A DNA stretch of 34,278 bases, from assembly GCA_900551105.1 (NCBI GenBank), contig URUT01000010.1, positions 1-34,278 on the forward strand. Direction: 5' to 3'. Position 1 is the stretch's first letter. The number at the start of each line of letters is the position of its first letter. The notes beneath the pieces were generated by a model that saw only the letters and a list, made by a program, of their open reading frames with translations, ran no database searches and was not told the DNA's origin. This DNA comes from an uncultured Mycoplasmatota bacterium (GTDB taxonomy: Bacteria; Bacillota_I; Bacilli_A; RF39; UBA660). A program made the translations under genes and the position numbers. Positions 1 to 6,666 of the stretch are shown one piece after another.

Positions 1-60
1 AAGAATTATTTAATGAGTATTTATGTGAATGTTGCGTTTGATTTGACAAATTATCGTTAA
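1..60 (+). CDS. 3' end of an unrecognised gene (partial)
   Basis: Frame 1 is open from the window edge for 19 codons and ends in TAA. The visible peptide ends FDLTNYR. A terminator-like hairpin follows 6 nt after the stop, as expected for the end of a gene. Too little is present to name a family. Confidence 0.4.
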   Translation, partial: KNYLMSIYVNVAFDLTNYR

Positions 61-66
61 ATAAAA

Positions 67-90
67 AAAGAAGATTAGTTCTTCTTTGTA
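67..90. terminator. bidirectional terminator between convergent genes
   Basis: AAAGAAG (67-73) pairs with CTTCTTT (81-87) around a 7-nt loop. An A-run lies on the left and a T-run on the right, so it can stop transcription from both sides. It overlaps the stop codon of the minus-strand gene that ends at 75. Confidence 0.5.
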
Positions 91-725
91 ATGATAGGAA
101 ATATTATTGATAATATTATTGATGTGAAAATAGTAATTATAAAGTTTGCTGTTAAGTTTTTAACATAGTTTACTAAATCAAGTTTGGTGTTTAGTCCATT
201 AAATATAGTAGTAAAAGAAACATATAACATTTGATCAATAAAACCTGATATTAAAATTGCAATGACAAATGTTAGGAATATGCTGACATAGTTTTTACAA
301 ATATCGTATAGGATTATAAAAATGTTATGACTTAAATAAAATACAATAAGCATTGTAAATAAGTTTATTAAGTTTGGATAGTAAATTGTTAAATCGTATA
401 CGTTAAAATAATTTGGAGTAAACACTTCTCTTAAACTAGTGCTTATATCGTTACTATTTGTTGTACTATTAATAGTGCATAAGATAGAGGCAATTAAGTA
501 GAAGATTAGGATTATAAGAAATGTTAGTTTTAGAGATTTTTTACTTTCTTTTATTCCACCTTCTTTAGTAATTAAGCCGGTTATTAAAAAGCTTATTGGG
601 TATATCACGATTGATAAATTTATTATTAAATTTTTTGCTATATAAACTTCCTTGTTACTATATATTAAGCATAGTAGCATTAAAAAACTTAGTACTAATA
701 GGTATGAAATGTTTTTTTTCTTCAT
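75..725 (-). CDS. six-TM membrane protein, distantly like the VUT/YhhQ queuosine-precursor transporter family
   Basis: 216 aa with about six hydrophobic segments and a basic C-terminus (ITKKN). The second segment (IVIYPISFLITGLIT followed by a Gly/Lys-rich turn) resembles the YhhQ signature in which YPLTFLLTD-type sequence precedes EVYGKKxA. The fifth segment has ISGFIDQMLYV, similar to the family's SQxxDTxIF region. Several signature residues (the acidic D/E of TDxxxEVYG, the Tyr) are missing, so the match is remote and the substrate unknown. The start is supported by AAAGGTGG 6-7 nt upstream and by a promoter (752-780). It is divergent from the exported protein at 858. Alternative: an unrelated small membrane protein. 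Confidence 0.55.
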   Translation of the reverse strand: MKKKNISYLLVLSFLMLLCLIYSNKEVYIAKNLIINLSIVIYPISFLITGLITKEGGIKESKKSLKLTFLIILIFYLIASILCTINSTTNSNDISTSLREVFTPNYFNVYDLTIYYPNLINLFTMLIVFYLSHNIFIILYDICKNYVSIFLTFVIAILISGFIDQMLYVSFTTIFNGLNTKLDLVNYVKNLTANFIITIFTSIILSIIFPIITKKN

Positions 726-751
726 AAATTACCACCTTTATTCTTTAGTTA

Positions 752-780
752 AATATATCATGAAAGTGTTAATAAGTAAA
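752..780 (-). promoter_or_regulatory. sigma-A promoter of the six-TM protein gene
   Basis: On the minus strand TTTACT (780-775), a 17-nt spacer, then TATATT (757-752) with an extended -10 TGA just upstream. The short leader ends in AAAGGTGG before the ATG. Confidence 0.6.
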
Positions 781-789
781 TTAAAATTA

Positions 790-818
790 TTGCTCATTAT
801 TTATTTTTATGTTATATT
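790..818 (+). promoter_or_regulatory. sigma-A promoter of the exported protein gene
   Basis: TTGCTC (790-795), 17-nt spacer, TATATT (813-818) with an extended -10 TGT. It is placed back to back with the minus-strand promoter at 752-780. Confidence 0.65.
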
Positions 819-857
819 TATTGTAATAATAGGTAAAATAAAAAAGGGAGATTAGAA

Positions 858-1676
858 ATGAAGAAGTTAGTATTGTTTTTGTTTATTGTACTTGCACCTT
901 TTTCTGTAAATGCGATGGCTGTTAGTGAAACTTTTGATGTTGGTGATTCAATTTCAGTGGCACTTACAGAAAATGATACGGAAATTGGTAAAGGATTTCA
1001 TGTATTAAAGGAAAGCAAGGCTGGGGAAGAAACGGTTACTGCGATTGCTGATGGTACTGTAACTGATAAAAGAAGTGATGGGTTACCAGTAAGTCCTTCT
1101 ATTTATGATGAGACAATGATTGGAACTCATGATGCAACAACAGTTAGAGAAAATGCTTATATTAATAATTCTTTAATAGAGGGTACTAAATCTTGGAGAG
1201 TTGTTGATAGAAGATTGCTTACTGTAGAAGATTTACAAGCTTTAGGTATAGATAAGGATATAAAGAAAAAATATGCTTGGTTATCACCACTTATTCTTAG
1301 TGATGCATTATTACCAGAAGATTATAATTACTGGACACAATCTGCTGCTAGTGATTCTACAACTGACAGTCCTAAAGTGTACTGTGTTACAAGAAATGAA
1401 AGCGCTACTGGTAGTGGAGATGATGTTGTTTATGCTTCTTTAGTTAGTAAGTCTATTGGAGATCCTACTAATAATCCAAAGTGTGCGGTAAGACCAGTTA
1501 TTGTTATAAAGAAAGAGTATATTATTTGTAATAATTCTAAGACTACTACTAAGAAACCTGAACAAAATGTTGATACTGGTGTAGAAGATTATTTCTTACC
1601 ACTTGGTTTAATTACTTTAATTACGGCTTGTGGATATTTTGTTGTTCATAGTAAGAATTTATTTAAGAATTTTTAA
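858..1676 (+). CDS. exported protein with an NxxTG sortase-like cell-wall tail
   Basis: 272 aa. An N-terminal signal peptide (MKK, a hydrophobic stretch ending at about FSVNAMA) is followed by an exported region. The middle (about 110-225) has SWRVV...WLSP...VRPVIVI, reminiscent of DUF6273-type extracellular domains, which usually end in a VRPV strand. The C-terminus reads NVDTG (237-241), about 20 hydrophobic residues, then HSKNLFKNF: the three-part layout of a sortase substrate, with an Asn-initial motif closer to NPxTG than LPxTG. No sortase is in this window. The start is supported by AAGGGAG 7 nt upstream and a good promoter at 790-818. A 15-bp hairpin terminator overlaps the stop. Function unknown; probably surface display. 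Confidence 0.65.
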   Translation: MKKLVLFLFIVLAPFSVNAMAVSETFDVGDSISVALTENDTEIGKGFHVLKESKAGEETVTAIADGTVTDKRSDGLPVSPSIYDETMIGTHDATTVRENAYINNSLIEGTKSWRVVDRRLLTVEDLQALGIDKDIKKKYAWLSPLILSDALLPEDYNYWTQSAASDSTTDSPKVYCVTRNESATGSGDDVVYASLVSKSIGDPTNNPKCAVRPVIVIKKEYIICNNSKTTTKKPEQNVDTGVEDYFLPLGLITLITACGYFVVHSKNLFKNF

Positions 1677-1695
1677 GACCTATGGTCTTTTTTTT
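1675..1695 (+). terminator. intrinsic terminator
   Basis: AAGACC, loop TAT, GGTCTT, followed by a T-run. It overlaps the TAA of the exported protein gene. Confidence 0.85.
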
Positions 1696-1710
1696 GTGGT
1701 TTATTTATTA

Positions 1711-1716
1711 TATAAT
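1711..1716 (+). promoter_or_regulatory. -10 box of the amidase gene
   Basis: A perfect TATAAT lies 17 nt before the chosen ATG (1734). The -35 region is only a T-run, so it is weak. The expected transcript start (about 1723) falls after an upstream in-frame ATG at 1719, which argues for the start at 1734. Confidence 0.5.
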
Positions 1717-1733
1717 AAATGATAGAGGTGGCT

Positions 1734-3446
1734 ATGAAGAAGTATATTGTTTATATATTCGGTGTTTTGTTGACTTTTATTGTTTCTACGGTAATAGTTT
1801 CATTGGTTTTATTAAATAGTGATAAGATATTAAAGAATTTTAATATAATTAGTGTTGATAATACGAGTACTAAATATAAAGTGCGTTTTGAAAAAGTTAA
1901 AGCTGCTACAAATTATGATATTATTATTTATAATGAAAATAATGGGATATTTTATAGTAAGAATGTAACTGATACTAGTGTAACGATTGATTTACCTAAT
2001 ATAGAATATGATCAGAAATATAAATTGGTGGTTTATGCTTATGATGAAACTGGACAGTCTATAAGTGTTAATAATCCTTATGAGTTTACTTATAGAGAGC
2101 CGACGTTTAGTAAAGATAATAATCTGGTATTAACAAATGATAAAGATTATGAATTATTAATAGATGGAGATTTAACACATAAAAATTATACGATTGGTAT
2201 TTATGATGGTGATTATAAGATAATGGATGATAGTGTTAGTAGTAATACATATACTATAACTAAAAATTTATTTACTAATATGCAGCAGAAGCTTACTGTT
2301 AAGTTATTTGATGGTAATAATGTTATTAATACAATAGATCTTTATAGTAATATGTCTCCTGTTGGGGATATTAAGATTTTATCGCCAGAAAATGCGACTA
2401 CTTTAGATTATAATGATATAGTTTTTAAGTATGAGGGTGGAGATAATGCGGATAGCTATGTGTTACAAATATATAATGGTAATAATCTAATTAAAGAGAA
2501 GACACTTAGAAATAAAAGAGCAATTATTAGTTCGGATTTTTTTAGAAAGAGTGAAACTTATACATTAAAGATTAAGGGAACTTATAAAGATTATGGTGAT
2601 TATACAAAAGAGGATACTATTTCTTTTACGATGAATGAAAAGGATACTTTGAAACCAGCTTATTTAAATAAATATCCAAAAGCGGTTAAGAAAGGAACTA
2701 AGTTAGAGTTAATTAATCCTAATAAGAGTGGGAATATTTATTATACTTTAGATGGTAAGGATCCTAATACTTATGGAATTAAGTATACTGAGCCGATTGA
2801 AGCTAATCAGAATTTCATGATAAAGAGTGTTGTTAAAGATCCAAAGATGAATAATAGTATTGTTAGTGAGTTTAGTATTAATGTTGGACAAAAGCAAGAG
2901 TATAGAATATATTTATCGCCTTCTAATCAAGATGGTAATATTGGGGTAAGAAGTGTAGGATATACAAATGAAATGGCAGAGATGAATGATTTAACTGATT
3001 ATGTTGAGGAAGCGTTAAAGAATAAAGGGGTAAAGGTATATCGTAATAATCCTAATGGGAATATTAATTTATGGAATAGTGAAGCTAAGTATTATAATTG
3101 TGATTTTAAGTTAGCAATTCATTCTAATGCTAGTGGTAGTCATACGACTTATGGTATTGAGACTTGGATAGATGAGCAGGGAAGTTTTTCTTATTCTCTT
3201 GGTAATATTATTCAGAAGGATTTAGTTAATATTTATTATAATAAAGAGGATGAAAAAGCTAACAGAGGGGTTAAGTATGCTAATGGTGCATTAGGTGAGG
3301 CAAATGATAATTATTTTCCTTTTGGAATATTAGTTGAGGTAGCTCATCATGATTATAAAGAGGATGCTTTGTGGATTATGAGTAATAAGAAGTTAATTGG
3401 TGAGACACTTGCTAATTCAATGCTTGATTATTTTGATATAAATTGA
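1734..3446 (+). CDS. cell-wall N-acetylmuramoyl-L-alanine amidase (Amidase_3) with FN3-like and CHB_HEX_C domains
   Basis: 570 aa. Residues about 5-28 are a membrane anchor or uncleaved signal. Residues about 30-310 are beta-rich FN3-like repeats. Residues about 315-385 look like a chitobiase/hexosaminidase C-terminal domain (GNIYYTLDGKDPNTYG). The amidase fold follows to the end: SPSNQDGN (395-402), Glu413, AIHSNA with His463, and LVEVAHH with catalytic Glu535. Classic Amidase_3 enzymes begin with DPGHGG, whose His binds zinc; here that position is SPSNQDGN, a variant I recall from clostridial homologues. It should cleave the bond between MurNAc and the stem peptide. Start 1734 is preferred over in-frame ATG 1719 because GAGG sits 5 nt upstream and the -10 box lies too close to 1719. 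Confidence 0.8.
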   Translation: MKKYIVYIFGVLLTFIVSTVIVSLVLLNSDKILKNFNIISVDNTSTKYKVRFEKVKAATNYDIIIYNENNGIFYSKNVTDTSVTIDLPNIEYDQKYKLVVYAYDETGQSISVNNPYEFTYREPTFSKDNNLVLTNDKDYELLIDGDLTHKNYTIGIYDGDYKIMDDSVSSNTYTITKNLFTNMQQKLTVKLFDGNNVINTIDLYSNMSPVGDIKILSPENATTLDYNDIVFKYEGGDNADSYVLQIYNGNNLIKEKTLRNKRAIISSDFFRKSETYTLKIKGTYKDYGDYTKEDTISFTMNEKDTLKPAYLNKYPKAVKKGTKLELINPNKSGNIYYTLDGKDPNTYGIKYTEPIEANQNFMIKSVVKDPKMNNSIVSEFSINVGQKQEYRIYLSPSNQDGNIGVRSVGYTNEMAEMNDLTDYVEEALKNKGVKVYRNNPNGNINLWNSEAKYYNCDFKLAIHSNASGSHTTYGIETWIDEQGSFSYSLGNIIQKDLVNIYYNKEDEKANRGVKYANGALGEANDNYFPFGILVEVAHHDYKEDALWIMSNKKLIGETLANSMLDYFDIN

Positions 3447-3491
3447 CGAATTTATAAATTTATTTGAGTTTTTTGATATAGTATTATTGTG

Positions 3492-3602
3492 ATGATTATG
3501 ATAAATATATTTGATGAACTTACGGAAAAAGTAGATAGTTTTAGGTTATTTAGATTGACTAGTAGCATTAAAAGATACCTTGACAAAATAGATAACAAAT
3601 AA
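3492..3602 (+). CDS. possible 36-aa small protein upstream of gpsB
   Basis: An ATG-initiated frame of 36 codons, rich in Lys, Asp, Leu and Ile (INIFDELTEKVDSF and on), predicted helical. It fills the gap between the amidase gene and gpsB. A second in-frame ATG is at 3498. No strong Shine-Dalgarno site is visible. The -35 box of the gpsB promoter lies inside its last codons, so coding and promoter functions overlap if it is real. It may be a chance frame. Confidence 0.3.
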   Translation: MIMINIFDELTEKVDSFRLFRLTSSIKRYLDKIDNK

Positions 3603-3608
3603 TAAAAT
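3580..3608 (+). promoter_or_regulatory. sigma-A promoter of gpsB
   Basis: Consensus TTGACA (3580-3585), 17-nt spacer, TAAAAT (3603-3608), 24 nt before the gpsB ATG. It may also feed rnpB. Confidence 0.75.
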
Positions 3609-3632
3609 ATATCTAGTAAGAAGGTTGGTTGT

Positions 3633-3950
3633 ATGATTGAAGATAAACTATATTTAACCCCTGAGGAGATTTTGGAAAAAGAGTTTAAAGTTGATGCGAG
3701 AGGTTATCGTATGCAAGAAGTTGATAAATTTCTTGATATGGTTATAAGGGATTATACTGAGTTCTTACGTGCAATAAAAAAACTTGAGAAAGATAATCTA
3801 GATTTAATAGAGGATAATAAAAAGTTACAGTTAGAGTATAGAAAACTTAAGGATGCGATGAGTGTTAAAGTTGATGATTCTGCTAGTAATGTTGATGTTC
3901 TTAGAAGATTATCTAATTTAGAAAAAATAGTTTACGGTAAAAATAATTAA
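3633..3950 (+). CDS. gpsB: GpsB, DivIVA-family cell-division and wall-synthesis adaptor
   Basis: 105 aa, the usual GpsB length. The N-terminal membrane-binding/PBP-binding part has LTPEEILEKEF followed by RGYRMQEVDKFLD, the diagnostic DivIVA/GpsB signature. A coiled coil (about 35-75) and a short C-terminal helix (LRRLSNLEKIVYG) of the hexamerising type follow. GpsB links penicillin-binding proteins to the division and elongation machinery at the inner membrane face. It sits directly before rnpB, as in Bacillus. A consensus promoter (3580-3608) drives it. The region before the ATG reads AAGGTTGG, a moderate ribosome site. Confidence 0.93.
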   Translation: MIEDKLYLTPEEILEKEFKVDARGYRMQEVDKFLDMVIRDYTEFLRAIKKLEKDNLDLIEDNKKLQLEYRKLKDAMSVKVDDSASNVDVLRRLSNLEKIVYGKNN

Positions 3951-4304
3951 TATTTTAGGCAAACGCTGCATTTAATTATGTAGAGGAAAGTCCATGCTCA
4001 CAAAATCTGAGATGATTTTAGTGTTCACGCTAAGGAAAGAAATAACCTTAGGTAGCTGATGCTAACGGCTTTGAAATAACCTACGGTGCAAACTATGGTT
4101 AGAGTAAATTTAAAAGTGCCATAGAGACGAGCTTACTTAGAAATGAGTAAGGTGGAACGTGGTAAACCCCGTGAGTGAGAAACCCAAATTATGGTAGGGG
4201 AGTTTTTTAAGGCGAAATGAAGCTATTAAAAGATGCAATTTTGTAAGATAAATGTTTGCCACCTAGAAATAGGTACAGAACATGGCTTATTAAGTATTAT
4301 TTAT
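3949..4304 (+). ncRNA. rnpB: RNase P RNA, type B
   Basis: The conserved P4 5' block GAGGAAAGTCCATGCTC is at about 3984-4000 and the 3' block ACAGAACATGGCTTA at about 4275-4289. Between them are GTGCC...GAGACGA, GTGGAACG.GGTAAACCCC and GAGAAACCCAAATT, all found in Bacillus-type RNase P RNA. GGCAAAC near the 5' end can pair with GTTTGCC at 4254-4260. The ends were placed by pairing TAATATTTTA (from about 3948) with TAAGTATTA (about 4290-4298), so they are uncertain by several bases, and the 5' end touches the gpsB stop. It is the catalytic RNA that matures tRNA 5' ends. Confidence 0.95.
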
Positions 4305-4322
4305 TTTTGTGTTAGTTAGGAG

Positions 4323-4796
4323 TTGACATTTATAAACGAGATTAGTGAGGTACTTAAAAGTACTAGAGAAATGTCAGGGTTAACTTTAGATGAAGTTAGT
4401 AAAGATTTAGAGATATCAAAGCTTTATTTGGAACAAATAGAAGATGGGAACATTGGTTCTTTTAAGGATATATTTGAACTTAAGGAGTATTTGGAGTCGT
4501 ATGCTAAATATTTAGGTTTGGATTATAAAGAAGTTATAGATAAATTTAATGAGTTTATGTTTGAGAAGACTTCTAAAATTCCGATGGATGAGATAGAAAA
4601 AGCAGTAAGAGAAAAAGAAAAAGAAGAAGTATTAAGTGATAGAATAGCTTCACCTTATACTAAACTGGCGCCAATAAGGGATAATAAACAGTTTGTGATT
4701 ATGTTGATAATTATTTTTGTATTAGTGGTTTTAGCGGTTATTTGGAGTGTTAAGCAAATAACTATTGGATGCACTAATATAATTACTTTTTTGTAG
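4323..4796 (+). CDS. RodZ/YmfM-like helix-turn-helix membrane protein, short form
   Basis: 157 aa. Residues about 3-75 form an HTH_25/RodZ-type helix-turn-helix (LKSTREMSGLTLDEVSKDL...YLEQIEDGN). One TM helix (about 122-145) follows, with only about 12 residues beyond it. RodZ ties the MreB cytoskeleton to wall synthesis; Bacillus has this gene (ymfM) directly before pgsA, as here. The extracellular DUF4115 part of full-length RodZ is absent. A TAG lies two codons upstream, so the start must lie after 4319. TTG 4323 is the first candidate, but AGGAG abuts it with no spacing; ATA 4332 or ATT 4341 would give better spacing. The end is 9 nt before pgsA, whose ribosome site overlaps the stop. Confidence 0.75.
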   Translation: MTFINEISEVLKSTREMSGLTLDEVSKDLEISKLYLEQIEDGNIGSFKDIFELKEYLESYAKYLGLDYKEVIDKFNEFMFEKTSKIPMDEIEKAVREKEKEEVLSDRIASPYTKLAPIRDNKQFVIMLIIIFVLVVLAVIWSVKQITIGCTNIITFL

Positions 4797-4805
4797 GAGG
4801 CTTGT

Positions 4806-5396
4806 ATGAATTTACCAAATAGAATAACTTTAGGAAGAATAATATTATCAATTTTTGTTTTGATTTTAATGGTTTTTCCTTTTCATGATATTGGAATAAA
4901 TATTCCAGAGTATTTAGTTGCGGGGAAAATTACTATTAGTTTAAAATATATTATTTGTGGAGTTCTTTTTATAATTGCTAGTGTTACTGATTTTTTAGAT
5001 GGTAATATTGCTAGGAAAAGAGGGCTTGTTACTGATTTAGGTAAAGTAATGGATGCGATAGCTGATAAGATATTAGTTAATGGTGTTTTGATTATTTTAG
5101 CTTGTGATGGTGTTATTCCGGTAATTGTTCCAGTGGTTATTATAACTAGAGATACTGCTGTTGATTGTATTAAGATGATTGCTGGATCAAAGGGAAATGT
5201 TGTTGCTGCTAGTTTATGGGGAAAGTTAAAGACAGTGTTTATGATGACTGGTGTAAGTTTTGTTTTCTTTTCTGATATACCATTTAGTTTAGTTGGATTT
5301 AATTTAGGTTATTATATGGTTATAATTGCTACTATTTTATCTGTTTATTCAGGAATTCAGTATTTTATGGCTAATAAAAAGTATTTAAAACAGTAG
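4806..5396 (+). CDS. pgsA: CDP-diacylglycerol-glycerol-3-phosphate 3-phosphatidyltransferase
   Basis: 196 aa. It makes phosphatidylglycerol phosphate from CDP-diacylglycerol and glycerol 3-phosphate at the membrane, the first committed step to phosphatidylglycerol and cardiolipin. The complete CDP-alcohol phosphotransferase motif DX2DGX2ARX8GX3DX3D is present: Asp62, Asp65, Gly66, Ala69, Arg70, Gly79, Asp83, Asp87. Several TM segments surround it. AGGAGG lies 5 nt before the ATG and overlaps the stop of the RodZ-like gene, so the two are probably one operon. A terminator follows at once. In Bacillus cinA lies between pgsA and recA; it is absent here. Confidence 0.93.
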   Translation: MNLPNRITLGRIILSIFVLILMVFPFHDIGINIPEYLVAGKITISLKYIICGVLFIIASVTDFLDGNIARKRGLVTDLGKVMDAIADKILVNGVLIILACDGVIPVIVPVVIITRDTAVDCIKMIAGSKGNVVAASLWGKLKTVFMMTGVSFVFFSDIPFSLVGFNLGYYMVIIATILSVYSGIQYFMANKKYLKQ

Positions 5397-5400
5397 TTTG

Positions 5401-5425
5401 AGGCTTAAATTTTAAGTCTTTTTTT
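5401..5425 (+). terminator. intrinsic terminator after pgsA
   Basis: AGGCTTAA, loop ATT, TTAAGTCT (8 bp including one G-T pair), then a T-run to 5425. Confidence 0.85.
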
Positions 5426-5431
5426 ATTTTT

Positions 5432-5464
5432 ACAAATTTTAAAAATTTGTCATACATTTGTTTG
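5432..5464 (+). promoter_or_regulatory. 19-bp palindrome and possible LexA box upstream of recA
   Basis: ACAAATTTTAAAAATTTGT (5432-5450) is a perfect inverted repeat around a central A. The adjoining CATACATTTGTTTG (5451-5464) partly fits the Gram-positive LexA operator CGAAC-N4-GTTCG and resembles the two boxes near lexA, which have CAAAC-AATT-GTTTA and TGTAC-AATT-GTTCG. It lies 9 nt before the recA -35 box. The LexA assignment is weak. Confidence 0.35.
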
Positions 5465-5473
5465 AAAAAGTTC

Positions 5474-5502
5474 TTGACTTTTATTTTTCTCTATTATAAA
5501 AT
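5474..5502 (+). promoter_or_regulatory. sigma-A promoter of recA
   Basis: TTGACT (5474-5479), 17-nt spacer, TAAAAT (5497-5502), 19 nt before the recA ATG. Confidence 0.8.
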
Positions 5503-5521
5503 GATGTTGTAGGGAAAAGGA

Positions 5522-6553
5522 ATGGTGAATAACTTGAAAACGATTGAAGCAAAAGAAAAGAGTAAAGCTTTAGAACAAGTAATGGCTGATATTGAAAGAC
5601 AGTTCGGTAAAGGAGCTATTATGAAACTTGGTAGTAGTGATCACATGAATATTGATGTAACATCTTCAGGATCACTTACTTTAGATATAGCTTTAGGGGT
5701 TGGAGGATATCCTAAGGGAAGAATTATAGAAATTTATGGACCTGAGTCTAGTGGTAAAACGACAATTGCGCTTCATGCAATTGCTGAGGTACAAAAGGCT
5801 GGGGGGACAGCAGCATTTATTGATGCAGAGCATGCTTTAGATCCGGTTTATGCTAAGAAATTAGGAGTAAATATAGATGAACTTTTATTAAGTCAACCGG
5901 ATACTGGAGAGCAGGCTTTAGAGATTTGTGATGCACTTGTTAAAAGTGAAGCAGTAAATATTGTGGTAATAGATTCAGTGGCTGCTTTAGTGCCACAAGC
6001 GGAAATTGAAGGTGAGATGGGTGATTCTCATGTTGGTCTTCAAGCTAGGTTAATGAGTCAAGCTTTAAGAAAATTATCTGGTACGATTTCTAAAACAAAA
6101 ACGACAGCAATTTTTATTAATCAATTAAGAGAAAAAGTTGGAGTACTTTTTGGTAATCCGGAAACGACACCTGGTGGTAGAGCTCTTAAATTTTATTCAA
6201 CTATTAGGTTAGATGTAAGAAGAGGAGAACAAATAAAAGCAGGAGATTCTGTTTCAGGTAACAAGACAAATATAAAAGTAGTTAAAAATAAAGTAGCTCC
6301 ACCTTTTAAGAGTGCGACTGTTGATATTATGTATGGAGAAGGTGTAAGTCATCAAGGAGAACTTGTTGATTTAGCAAGTCAAATTGGTGTTATTGATAAG
6401 TCTGGTGCTTGGTTTAGTTATCAAGGTGAAAAAATAGGTCAAGGAAGAGAAAATGTTAAACAGTATTTAAAAGATAATCCTAAGCTTGCAATAGAAATCG
6501 AAAATAAAGTTAGAGAAGCAAATAATATACCGCTTATTAAAGTAAGTAAATAA
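5522..6553 (+). CDS. recA: recombinase RecA
   Basis: 343 aa. ATP-dependent strand-exchange protein and co-protease for LexA. Walker A GPESSGKT is at about 73-80. EHALDPVYAKKLGV, the L1-region sequence with EGEMGDSHVGLQARLMSQALRK, and INQLREKVGVLFGNPETTPGGRALKFY are all typical. The C-terminus stops at about IPLIKVSK and lacks the long acidic tail of many RecA proteins. AGGG lies 7 nt before the ATG. The gene is preceded by a good promoter and a candidate operator. No terminator hairpin is evident between recA and rny. Confidence 0.98.
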   Translation: MVNNLKTIEAKEKSKALEQVMADIERQFGKGAIMKLGSSDHMNIDVTSSGSLTLDIALGVGGYPKGRIIEIYGPESSGKTTIALHAIAEVQKAGGTAAFIDAEHALDPVYAKKLGVNIDELLLSQPDTGEQALEICDALVKSEAVNIVVIDSVAALVPQAEIEGEMGDSHVGLQARLMSQALRKLSGTISKTKTTAIFINQLREKVGVLFGNPETTPGGRALKFYSTIRLDVRRGEQIKAGDSVSGNKTNIKVVKNKVAPPFKSATVDIMYGEGVSHQGELVDLASQIGVIDKSGAWFSYQGEKIGQGRENVKQYLKDNPKLAIEIENKVREANNIPLIKVSK

Positions 6554-6615
6554 GTTTAATTTTTACTCATGATGTTTTATTCTTGCTTTTAATCTAATTT
6601 AATCTTATAATTGAA

Positions 6616-6644
6616 TTGTAGATTGTTATAAAATAATTTACTAT
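6616..6644 (+). promoter_or_regulatory. sigma-A promoter of rny
   Basis: TTGTAG (6616-6621), 17-nt spacer, TACTAT (6639-6644), followed by TGGAGG 6 nt before the ATG. Confidence 0.55.
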
Positions 6645-6666
6645 TGATAGAATATGGAGGAACATT

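Noticed and set aside
652..855. 67-codon plus-strand frame
   Set aside because: It overlaps the 5' end of the six-TM gene in antisense and covers both divergent promoters. Its composition looks like random AT-rich sequence.
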